Source: Ochotona curzoniae (Eukaryota > Chordata > Mammalia > Lagomorpha > Ochotonidae). From it: DNA of 64,000 nucleotides. This document shows, one piece after another, positions 28,301 to 40,300 of this stretch. A program made the position numbers and the translations under genes. The notes below the pieces were generated by a model. The model made no database searches. It had not been told where the DNA came from and was given only the letters and a program-made list of their open reading frames with translations. Where the stretch lies: positions 35,900,501-35,964,500 of the forward strand of contig NW_024466004.1 in assembly GCF_017591425.1 (NCBI RefSeq), given 5' to 3'. Each line of letters begins with the position of its first letter. Positions within the stretch are counted from its first letter, which is position 1.

Positions 28301-31300
28301 GCTCACTGGACTCTGTTTTGCTCTTATCTAAAATAAGAGCTGTGAGAGTGCAGACAGCAGGAGACTCTGAACTCCTGGATCAGAGACTCTTATGGTCACT
28401 AATATTCATGATTTGCAGTGATGAGAGTTAAGTGCAGAAGCTGGAATCAAAGCATTGTTGAAAATTTATGCTGCTTCTGTTCTCAAGTTCCGATCTTCAC
28501 CTGTTTAACACTGGGCATGCAAAAACAACAAAAACTTCTCAAAGGCCATGAGTAACATCTGCCCTGCCTAACTCTGAGTTGTATAAAGTTCTTTGTATTT
28601 TCACCAGATAATCCTGCCGATTTCACTGAAAAATTAAGACCATTTATTGTCTTTTCACATATTTTTTACTTGCGTCTACCCTGTAAGACTGTTCTGTTTC
28701 ATCACTTTCCTTTCTTCCTTTCTCTATTCTCAGATAATGAAGGACCATACCTCCTTTTCAATAAGTGTGTATTATGATTCATATGAAAATCAAGGCTGAA
28801 AATTTTCATATATACTGGAAACAAATTCCCTTTTTAAAAATTTGATTGTTTTATCACCAGCCATCCTACTGATCCTCTAAAATTTCCTAAATGTAAAACT
28901 AAAATTGATATAAAGGTTGCTCTTTGATAATAGTTACACAAATCATTTATCTTTAAGAAAACCAAGTCATTCCAAATCAAAGATGGACTCCCAATGAAAC
29001 TGTTAAATGTATCTTGACAATAGGATGCTGGACTGTCAACCATTGTTTATGCCAACAATGTCATGATACACTTTAAATCCTAGAATGATGGGGCTTCTGA
29101 CTCTTGGTGAAGGACTATACTATTTTAATGATATAAGAGAAAACTGTTGGGGGTGAATATTGGAAAGGGGGAGGGGAAATCCTGAGCCTATGGAACTGTA
29201 TCATGAAAAATTAAAAATTAAAAAAAAACATCAAAGTAAATGTTGAGTAGACTCTTAGCAATTTGTAAGAATGGACATTTTTTCTTTATGAAATATTTTT
29301 AATCTATTATATTTGTAGCACCAAGTTATTTTAAATTTTAAAGCAGATTTTTACACTTTGATACATGAAACACATAGAAAAATACAGTACACACTTGACA
29401 TGTACAAAAGATGTAAGATTCAAACTTGTTAACTATTAAATCACAAAAACAAATTAGGAAAAATTATTGGTGTTTTGTATGGACACTGCCTAATCACCAT
29501 ACTTTTATCTATGTAAAGGTGACTGCTGTCTATCACGATGGATAGATTTTGCCCTGTTTTTGAACTATAGTGTATATAAATTTTATTGTCTGAATTTGTT
29601 TGCTCAACATATATTTACTAGGTTCATCCCTGTAATTCACATAGCTACAGTTTATTTTCATTGCTCTCTACTATTTCATTGTATGAATATGCCACAACTT
29701 CTCTGCCATTCCTGGACATTGGTGTTCCTTTTGGTTGTTGGCTCATACAAATGATGCTGCTGTGACCATCCTGTACTTGCTTTCTCATGTACATGTAAAT
29801 GGTTTTCAGTTGGGTCACACAATATGCACCTCTTTTCATTAAATATTTAAAGTAGCAATTGAGGCCACATGCCACTTACTGTGAGAATTTGCAGCATTTT
29901 TCTTTAAACTAATATTTTTTTGCCCCCCCCCTTTTTTTTAGGGTTCTGAACGAGTTTATAATGAAAAACCCAACTTTGGAAAATAAAAAAGACCAAAGAG
30001 ACCTTCAGGTAAAGTTTCCTGATTTGACTGCTGTTGCCACTCATGCCCTTACCCTGAAAATAGAAGAATCAAAACAATCTGTTTTTAGAAACACACTGTG
30101 AAAGTTACTACCAAGCTGCTTGTTTGTGTGTGTGTACAGAGCTAGCAATTCCTTGTTTCTTTAGGATGTGACTCATAAAATAGTGGATGCAATTGGTGCG
30201 ATTGCTGGTTCCTCTCTGGAACAGACAACATGGCTGCGACGAAATCTTGAAGTTAAACCTTCTCCCAAAATAATAGTGGATGGCACCAATTTGGAATCTG
30301 ATGTTGAAGGTATTGTTCCTAAAACATTTTGGCATGTATTCACTAAGAAGTCATTGCAACAAGCATTGTAAAAATTTCATGTGGAGTAAGTAGCACTTTT
30401 TTTTTCAGTAGGAAGACTTCTGCCTATATTTTTACATGTCTTGTCTCTTTTATCTAGATATGTTATCACCTGCAATGGAAACTTCAAATATAACTCCTTC
30501 TGTGTATAGTGTCCATGCATTGACATTACTCTCAGAGGTAAATAGTATCAAGTTTTTTCACATGAACTTTCAACTAAGCAGTTTCAGAACTAAATATTGT
30601 CAGGTAATTCAGATAGGAGCATTTTAATTTGTAAAACCATTTTTGTAATTCTGGAGATCACCATATAAAGTTCTGACCTTGTCAGATTTGAATAGTTTGT
30701 TAAACATTAAATCTTGCTACTCTCTCCTCATACTACAAATATATTTTTGAGAAGTGCTTTTCATGCCACGATGGTGGGGAGAAGTAGAACTTCTATTATG
30801 CCTCTAACTACAAAGTATTGTATAACTTACCCAACATTTTTTTGTGTGTGTCTTTTTTATTATTTTTTTGACAATCTTTACATATCTAAATAGGGTAAAA
30901 AGGTTCAAGGGCTATAGGAAAGTGGGTAAGACTATTATTTCCGTATTGTTTCCTTCTTGTTTAAAGGGGGGTATTAAGGGAGAAGGCCCACCCATTTTCC
31001 CACCCTCCCCAGGTCCTGCATGTAGGGTATGCTCTGAGGTTCTTACTCAGGTGGTTTTGATAGTTCACTAGTTATGAATCACTGCCAATCATGCCACTCC
31101 AAGCACTATGAGGTCTTTGAAGAATCCACCAATTGACACAGTCCATCATAGAGTCTCCATTTGCCCTGTATTTCACTGCCAACTTATACCTGAGGTGGTT
31201 GTTTGACCTGTTCTGTCTTCTGTTTATTCTTGGTTAGGATTCTGAGTCCAGTATTTTGATTGGGGAGATCTCCAAAGAAATGTTGAGGTGATCCCAGAAC

Positions 31301-34300
31301 AGAATCTTGCATGTACTAGCAAGTACAGGGGCCGGCACAGTCCATTGCCCTGATCAGCTGGTGGTTGTGATTACTGGGTTGGTTCTGTTTTCAGCCTCAA
31401 ATTCTACTGGAACCAATGGGTGTTGCAATCCAGCCAGGTTCTGCCCAGCTCATACTTGGCCCTCACATAAACCAGTGGGAGCTGCAGCCTGGTTGGAGCG
31501 ACCCACAATAACCCACACCAGGCCCGCCCCCTACCCTGGTTTGCCAGTATGTGTAGCAGTAGTCCAGTCTGTTACACACCCCATTCCACCCCAGCCCCTG
31601 TCCTAGTTTTCATGCCCTCCCATGGAAGTTGTAACCCAAGAGGGAGGAGCCCACTATTTCCCTACTGGCCTCTCCCACTCCCAAATTATGCACTCTCCAG
31701 GTGGTTCTGCAGTTTAAATTGACAGATTAGCCCCCAGTGCCAGCTTTCTGCCAGCTGATGCTGTGGCTAAGCCGAAACAACCCTTACCCACTCTGATTTT
31801 GTTTGCACCAGTAGGAATAATCAGCCCAGCCTGGCTTTTCCCTGATCTAGTCCACATGAAGCACACAGGTGTTGTAGCCCTGCTTAGTCTGGTCTGCCCC
31901 TATCCCAGACCATGCTCTCCAGTGGCAGTAGTTGTGCAGCAAAGGAACCACCCCTTATTCCCCTGCCGGCTCCACCCCCTCCCTTCCTGGTTCTCACGTG
32001 TGCTGGTTTGGCGCTGTAGTCACATCTAGAACTGGAAAACTCACCTTGGCATTCCATATTGTGCACTAGTTTTTGTTGCAACTGAACCTGGCTCGACCCA
32101 CATTGTTCTGGTGCTCAGATTCGCCAGTGGATGTTGTGACCAGATTCAGCCTGGTCTGCCCCCGACCCATGCCAAATGTATGCCAGTGGGACACTTTCCA
32201 TGACCTGTTCTGGGCTGTTTTCTATCATGTTTCTTGCACTTACCTGCCGGGTCTGTGTCCTGCCAGAGGAATTGACCAGGCTTCTCCATCAGAACCTCTC
32301 CCAAGGCCAGATTTCATGCATACCAGTGGATCCATGAGCCAGCCCTACTCAGTCCACCTCCTGTCCTAGCAGAAATAGTGGCTTTTCCTAACTGGCCTTC
32401 AACCCAAACTGGTCCTTGCTGTTGGATGTTTCAGCCTAGTCATGGTTTGTCCATACCCACATATGGCTCAAACATGGCTCAGTAGGGGGTTGAGACCTTG
32501 CCTAGTCCATCCCACATCTACCCTGGTTCTCCAGGACACCAGAGGGTGTTGGAGTCTGGCCCGGCTCAATGCATCCAATCCCAGTCCACATTTGTGCCAA
32601 GGGAGACTACAACTGTTTCCCATTCAGAACGCAGCCCCCATTCCAATCCACGCGCCCCTTGGTGGTAACCTCCACCCAGCTATTGTTGTCCCCTTAGCTC
32701 CCCAACCGGACCTGTTCCCAGCCATAGATCACTTGCCTGCCAATGGATGCTCTGACTCAGCTTGGCTCAGCCCCTCACCTGTCCTGACCTCTGCCTTAGA
32801 TACTGTGGCTTAGCATCCCTGACTGATGCAGACCAGTAGGTGCAAGAGCCTAGCTCCACATGACCTGTGCTCCATGCTGGTTTCTAGTTTCGCTTGTGGG
32901 CTAAGGTTTACTGAGTTCTGCCCGGTCCATCCTGTTCCATTGCCAATAGACACATTAGCCAGCTGTTGGAGCTACTTTGCCCAACTTGTCCAACCCCCAG
33001 GTCTGGACCACAGGTTCACCAGTGGAAGCTATGACTCACCAAGGGAGTTTCCCAAGTTCCTCCACTTAATCCACTCCCAGACCCAGTTCTCATACACGCC
33101 ATTGGGTTTAGGCCAGTGCCCGGCACAGTCTGGCCTTCCATTTGGCCTTGTATGAGCTGGTGAATGTTGCAGCCCGGCCCACCCTACACCCTATTCAGGA
33201 TGTACATTTGGGTGCTGCTGCCAGACTATTGGTTGGGTGTTCCTTTACCTGTGACTGATGGCAGTTTCCTTGGTCACACCTAGCTTCATGCATCACCACC
33301 CCAACTCTTGAACTAACCAATGGGGCTAGAATTTCCACAGGTTTTGACCCACACATCCCTCAGAGAATCTACCCCCAGTTATGGTTCTTGAGTGCTAGTT
33401 AATGTAATGGCCCTGCTTAATGTGACCCTTCTCCTGATCCATCCTCATGTCAGGTAACAGGATATGATTCTGCTGGGCAAGCCCCAAGGCACAGCTTTTG
33501 CATGGACTGGGATTTGGTGGTCAGCATTGTTCAGTGATTACAAGTTCTTCAGAGGAAAAGTTACTGTCATTGGGAATCTTTAGGATTGATTCACGTCCTA
33601 GCAGCACAGTGGCTTCAACCTGGAGCTACCTAAGCAGTGATTCAAAGAACCAGATCCCTAGAGCTCTGCGACAGGCCCGGGGACAACTCACCACATGCAC
33701 GTGGTGGCTGACATCTGGGATCCAGGCATGAGACGCCCCATCCTGAGACCCACCAGCAGCCAGGAGGCTGCTGGAAATTTATACTCCCAGGCCCAAGGTC
33801 ATGCCCCCCCAATCCCATTCATTGCCCAATGGCTGGTGGCTCCTGGACCTGCCTGGTCACGGAGACCTCCCCCCTTGGTGTACTCACCCCAAAGGGAGCA
33901 GCCCCTGGAGCCCAGGCAGGTCCGGGGCCAGCTCACCACGTGCACATGGTGACTGGCATCTGGATTCCAGGCATGACACACCCTGTCCTGAGACTCACCC
34001 AGCCAACATTTTTTATATACATGCTCTGACAAGCTGTTTTTTTTATACCCTTACATTTTATTTTTGTTTCTCTTTTACCATGTGGGTGCTAAGGTCTACA
34101 GAAATCTTTGTAGGTAATTATGGTAATAACTATTACCTAATTATAGGTAACCTTAGGAACCTAAGCAACCCGGTTTATTTGTTTGCCAAGTCAAGAAAAA
34201 AGGACACTGAATTTCTAATTGGGAATTGTTGATTTTTCCCTGTTACATTGGAAGACTCTTAAGCACTCTTTTTTTATACTTCCCTACCTATTATATATAT

Positions 34301-37300
34301 TATAAATCCATATCTATACTTTATAATGGTCATAAAAGCAGATTATTGCACAAAGCATTAATAGAAAAATGACTTGAGATCTAAATTTAGACTTCTATTT
34401 TGTAACATTCTGCATTTTCTTGGAAACTGCTGATTAGGCCCTCTAGATGTTGTCAATTTGAATTCATAGATTATTCCACTTGATTTTTATGTTTTATAGG
34501 TTCTGGCACACCTTTTGGATATGGTTTTCTATAGTGATGAAAAGGAACGAGTTATTCCCCTGCTTGTCAATATTATGCATTATGTTGTGCCCTATCTCCG
34601 AAATCACAGGTTAGTTTAATAGGTGTAAATGAATACCTGCCTGTTAAAGATAATTTTTATTACATCATTGTCATTTTTTAAAACTTATTTTTATTGCAAA
34701 ATCAGATATACAAAGAGGAGGAAAGAGAGAAAGGAAGATCTTCTGTCCGTTGGTTCACTCCCTCAGCAATCGCAACAGCTGGAGCTGAGCCAATCCAAAG
34801 CCAGGAGCCAGGAACCTCCTCCAGGGCTCCCACATGGTTGTGCAGGGTCCCAAGGTTTTGGGCCGTCCTCAACTGCTTTCCCAAGCCACAAGCAGGGAGC
34901 TGGATGGGAAGTGGAGCTGCCGGGATTAGAACTGGCGCCCCTAAGGATCCTGGCACGTTCAAGGCGAGGACTTTAGCCACTAGGCCAGTGCACCGAGTCG
35001 CATTGTCATTTTTAGAATTAACCTTTAAAAAAAAAGGGGGTTTCACCTTATGTTTTTATGGTTTGGGGTAGCTTATACAGGAACCAGTTTGTGGTGCAGG
35101 AGATTGAGCTTCTGCTTAAAGTGGTTATATCCCATATCAGAGTTCTGACTGAAATCACATTGATTCTGGTTTCAATATAGCTTCCTATTAACGTGCCTAG
35201 GAAGGCAAAGGAAGTGGACCTCTGCCACCTACAAAGGATCCCTGGTGGAGTTTCTGGCTCCTGGCTTCAGCCTGGCTTACTCTTGGATGTTTTGGGCATT
35301 AAAGAGCAGGGATTAAACTGGCAATTTAAAGTTCTCTTTCTCTGGCACTGCCATTCAAATAAATAAATATATTTTCGAATACTATTGATATTTTGTGTTT
35401 TATGGCATTGTCTTGTGTAAATGTGAGTACTTACATATAACTCAGTGTGGTTAAAGTTAGACCAGACACGTGAATGTGGTTTTTTCTTTGTAGTGCCCAT
35501 AATGCCCCTAGTTATCGAGCCTGTGTCCAGCTGCTCAGCAGTCTGAGTGGGTATCAATATACACGGAGAGCTTGGAAAAAAGAAGCATTTGACCTCTTTA
35601 TGGACCCAAGTTTCTTTCAAATGGATGCTTCCTGTGTTAATCAGTAAGTTTTCCTCTTTCATTTGACATAATATATCTCAGTCTGCTTAGGTCAGCTGCT
35701 GTTCTTTAGAGTAGATCACTGTTTCTTACCAGTGACCACTGCACAAAATTTTAATTTCATGTAATGTCCCTTTTTCAGTTGGAGAGCAATTATGGACAAT
35801 CTGATGACACATGATAAGACAACATTTAGAGATTTGATGAGTGAGTATTGGTGGAATGATAATCCAAGCAATAGCTTACCCCTTTATGTGATTCATTCTC
35901 ATTTTTTAAAGATTTTTTTATTTGAAAGCCAAAGGTAAAGAGAAAGGAAGAGACAAAAAGAGTGTTGTCCATCTGCTGTTTTGCCTGCAAATGGTCACAA
36001 CCGCTAGGGAGGGCTGCACAGCACTGGGCTGGGCTAGGCTGAAGCCAGGAACCAGGAGCATCATCTGGGTCTTCTATGTTGGCAAGGAAGTCTTCCCTGT
36101 GTGCCTCCTTTCCCAGGCACATTGGCAGGGAGCTGGATGGGAAGTGGAGCAACTAATGCCTATATGGGATGTTGGCATCACAGGCTGTTGCTTTACATAG
36201 CATGCCATAGCACCAGCCCCATTCTATTTACTTTGCTGTTTTCCGGAAACTGCTGAATTAGCTTCTGTCAGGTTATCCTTAGTGTACTGTGAAAATAGAG
36301 TGTTGAAAGTTACAGAGGGCAGCTTTAGTCATCAATAACAGCTAGTGGAAGGAATAGTCCATGTCTAATTTGGCTCTAAATTGTTTTCAAACACACAGCA
36401 TAATACCTGCGACATAATCATCACTGAATTGATGACTGACAGATCATCAGGCAGAGAAAGGCTTTACTCAGTTGGATCCAAACTATTATACAAGCTGCTG
36501 TGTATCTCTGGGCATTTGTTTATCTGCCCTGGTGAAAGGAAGGAGCCAAGAAGATTAAAATCAACCTCTATTCCCTTGATACTTGATATTTTATTGGAAA
36601 AAACAAAAGGGGTTTTCTTAATTTTGTAACAATTTCTTTGCAAGACAGAGAGAGCAAATGAGAGAGAGGGAGAGAAAATAAGAAAAAGAAATCTTGCCAT
36701 CAGTCCCCTGATGGCCAGAATGGCTGGAGCAGGGCAGGTCTGAAGCCAGGAGCCAAGAATTTCCTCTTAGGTACCCAAGTGGGCTCAAGGGTCTAAGCGC
36801 GTAATCCATTCTCTGCAACTTTCCCAAGTTTATTAACAGAGTGCTGGGTCTGAAGTCAAGAACCTTGGGCTGGAACCAGCACCCATATGAGATATGGGCA
36901 TTGCAGATAGCATCTTTACCCACTAGGCCACAGCACTACCTCCAAGTTTCTTAAATTTTAAAGTTTCAGAATTACTAAACTTAAATGAACTTAACAGTGA
37001 AGTTAGGTGAAATCTTTGGCTGTTGTATTCTCATTGGGGAAAAAGACAGTATATTTTCTGTCATCTTCACATGTTTTTTCAGGTTTGGATTTCTTCACCA
37101 AATATTTCTTGAAAGATAACAATGGACCTGGTATAATAATAACTTTAATCAAGTTTTAAAAATTATTTCAGCAAGGAAGAAATAAAGGGAATAAAATAAG
37201 TATGTGTGTGATAGATTTTAAATATTAGCCAAAAAGCTTATACTTCCTATGGAACTAAAGCTGCCATGAAAAGACCTAGGAACAGAATAGTCACTGGGAA

Positions 37301-40300
37301 GGAAACAAATTACAAAAGTCTTTGTTGGGAGCAAATTCAGTAAGTTTATCTAATAACAGAAAAATACAGTATGACTGTGGCAGTGTGAACTACAGTTGAG
37401 GAACGAGTCAAGAGGGAAAAAAAGGTAAAAAGGTCAAGGCCATGTTTGAAATTATTTTTTTAAGTAATATGAAGAATCTGTGCTAATAACATAAAATATC
37501 TCAGGGCTTTACATGTTGTTAGTGATTTTTGCCTTCTGAAATCCATAGGTTTTAAATTTTCCTATCTCAGCATCATAGTTCCTACCACTTGCTCTACTGG
37601 CATGCAAATCTAGCATGCTGGTCTGTCTCCCATCCGTCTCTACCAGAGAACAGTTCCAAATCCTCTGTCCCAACGACCTCACATGTAGGGTGTTATAGGA
37701 CACTGACCCATTTTAAAAGGATTTCTTCATTCATTCATTTAAAAAGCAAAGAGGCAGCACCAGATCTCTCATCCACGCACTGGTTTACTACCCAAATGTC
37801 TTCAGCAGCTGAGACTGGGCCAGGCTGAAGCCATGAGTTTGGAATTCAATCCACATCTCTCATGTGAGACCCAATCTTCTGACCGATCAGCTGCAGCATC
37901 ACAGGTTGCACATCAGTCAGAAGGTGGAATCAGAAGTATAGGAGTACAGAAGAACTGTGATCCAGACAATCCATGTGAGATGTACGTGTTCCAAGTGACT
38001 TCTTAATTGCAATGCCAAATGCCAGCCCTGTAAGCCATTTTTTAAAGCACAACAGAATAATGTTTTTACTGACTAGATGACTATCACAGCCTCTCCCTTA
38101 TTTTCTTTTTCCAGCTCGTGTAGCTGTGGCTCAAAGCAGTTCACTTAATCTCTTTGCAAACAGAGATGTGGAGCTAGAACAGAGAGCTATGCTTCTCAAA
38201 AGATTAGCATTTGCTATTTTTAGCAGTGAAGTTGACCAGTACCAGAAGTATCTTCCAGATATACAAGGTAAATATTGAAAACTAGTTGTTTTTTTTTTCA
38301 ATTTTTCTAATGAAATTACAAGATAACTTTATTTTGATGCCAAAAACTTAAAATGAAGTTGATCCTTCACCAACCACTGTTAGCATCAAAAGTACTGGAC
38401 TAGGTTGTGCAATTTTATTTGATAATGACTGAAATATTTGGTTATTAAAAATATACTGCTTTTCTTTCAGAGAGATTGGTTGAGAGTCTCCGTTTGCCCC
38501 AGGTGCCAACTCTTCACTCTCAAGTGTTCCTGTTTTTCAGAGTGTTACTTTTAAGAATGTCTCCACAGCATCTTACCTCACTCTGGCCTACTATGATCAC
38601 AGAACTTGTGAGTTTATTTTAATTCGTTCAGGTTATAAATCTAAATTATATGCAAATGTCATTCTTTTCCTTGTACTGACTGTTTGGAAAACTAATCTTG
38701 AAAGAGCTTAAACTAATTACTGACAGTTTCTATAGTTCAAAATAGTGAAACCAATCAAATTCTATCTCCATACAGGTTGAACTTTCAAATATACAATGTA
38801 AGTGGCAACTTCTTGTGAATCATCTGATCTGATTCCATGTGTTGGCTCTTTTAAGCCACATTTTTTTACTTGGTCATGGGCAACAGGCCAGTTCCCATCT
38901 GTAACATACCTCTCATGAAGACTTAACTATATTTAAGACTTAACTATATTTAAGAAGAAGAAGAAGACTTAACTATATTTAAATTGAGTGACATAAGGCG
39001 TAAATTTGATCTTTAGATATAATACTTGAAGTTAAACTTGCTTCAGGGGCAGGCATTGAGGTCAGTGTGTTAAATATGGTGATTAAGATATCTCCTTCCC
39101 ATATCTGAATGCCTGGGTGCAGTTCCCAGCCCTTGACTCTGGCTTCCGGGTAATGCAGACCCAAGGAGGCAATAGCTGATGGATGAGGTAATTGGGTTCC
39201 TACCACCTCTGCGGGGGAACCGGATTGGGTGGCTGGCCCTCAGCTTAGACCACTGCCTGCTATTTCTGGCATTTGTGGAGTGCCTCTAGCTCACAAGTTC
39301 TTTTCCCTCTCTTTCTCCATCCCCCTTTCCTCCTCCCTCTCTTTATTGGAAACAAGAACGAAAACTTTCCCAAGTCCCACCCGCTTTGACCTCTTCTTTC
39401 CCAAACCATCCCCAGTTATTTGTTTGGGAATGTTTACAGAATTGTGAAAGGAAAATGAATAAAGAATAGGATAGGTATTTCTATTTTGGAAAACCCAGCT
39501 TTATAATTTCTCCAGGAAGAATTTTGCTTTAAAATTCCGTTAACTTTTTTATCCTGATGACAAGAAAATCCTGTCTTCAGCTGATTTGATTCTGCCAAAT
39601 GATCAGCAAAGCTCTGTGCTGCTAAATTTGCACTTTTGTTTTCAGGAACTATGTATAATTTAAAGGGTCCTAAAATCTGTTTTTACATTGATGAAAATAC
39701 AGCCTAAAGCTAACATGAAAGCATTAAATAACAGTTTAAATAAGCGCAACATTTATTTCCCGGTCTTCAGGTACAGGTATTTTTACTGATGGAGCAAGAA
39801 CTTACTGCTGATGAAGATATTTCACGGTAATGAGATTCATTCCAATGTATTCCTCTCAGTTTTTAACAAAAATTATTGAGAATATCCCTTAGCATCTAAT
39901 AGTGTATAGATATTATTTATCTGAATACTTCATATATTTAGCACATTGTCTAACTGATAAAGTGGTACAAAATTTCTTAAGCATTTAAAATAAATTAAGC
40001 TGTCAGTGTTCATGACCTTTGAGGGCTATACATAAATTTATTTTAACAACTATAGTATTTGCACAACATGCTCCATGCTGATTTTGGTAGATTGAATCTG
40101 GTCCCTGAAACATTATAATATAAGACAACCTGTTATGATAGTTTAAGCCTGTTATCAGGATAGATATATGCAGATCTTCCAGAATGGCCACAGCTTAACA
40201 TGCTATAATTTGATTCTTTTGCAAGAGATAGTTTTATAAAAGTTATAGGTAATTTAGAAAATGAAAAATTCCCTTAAGACCATATGTCATAAATATATTC

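Noticed and set aside
33801..34232. 143-codon + strand ORF and other long ORFs between 31300 and 34230
   Set aside because: They lie in the GC-rich degenerate repeats of a retroposon, where stops are rare; frames shift from unit to unit.
35267..35662. 131-codon - strand ORF
   Set aside because: Antisense to a DOP1A exon plus old SINE sequence.
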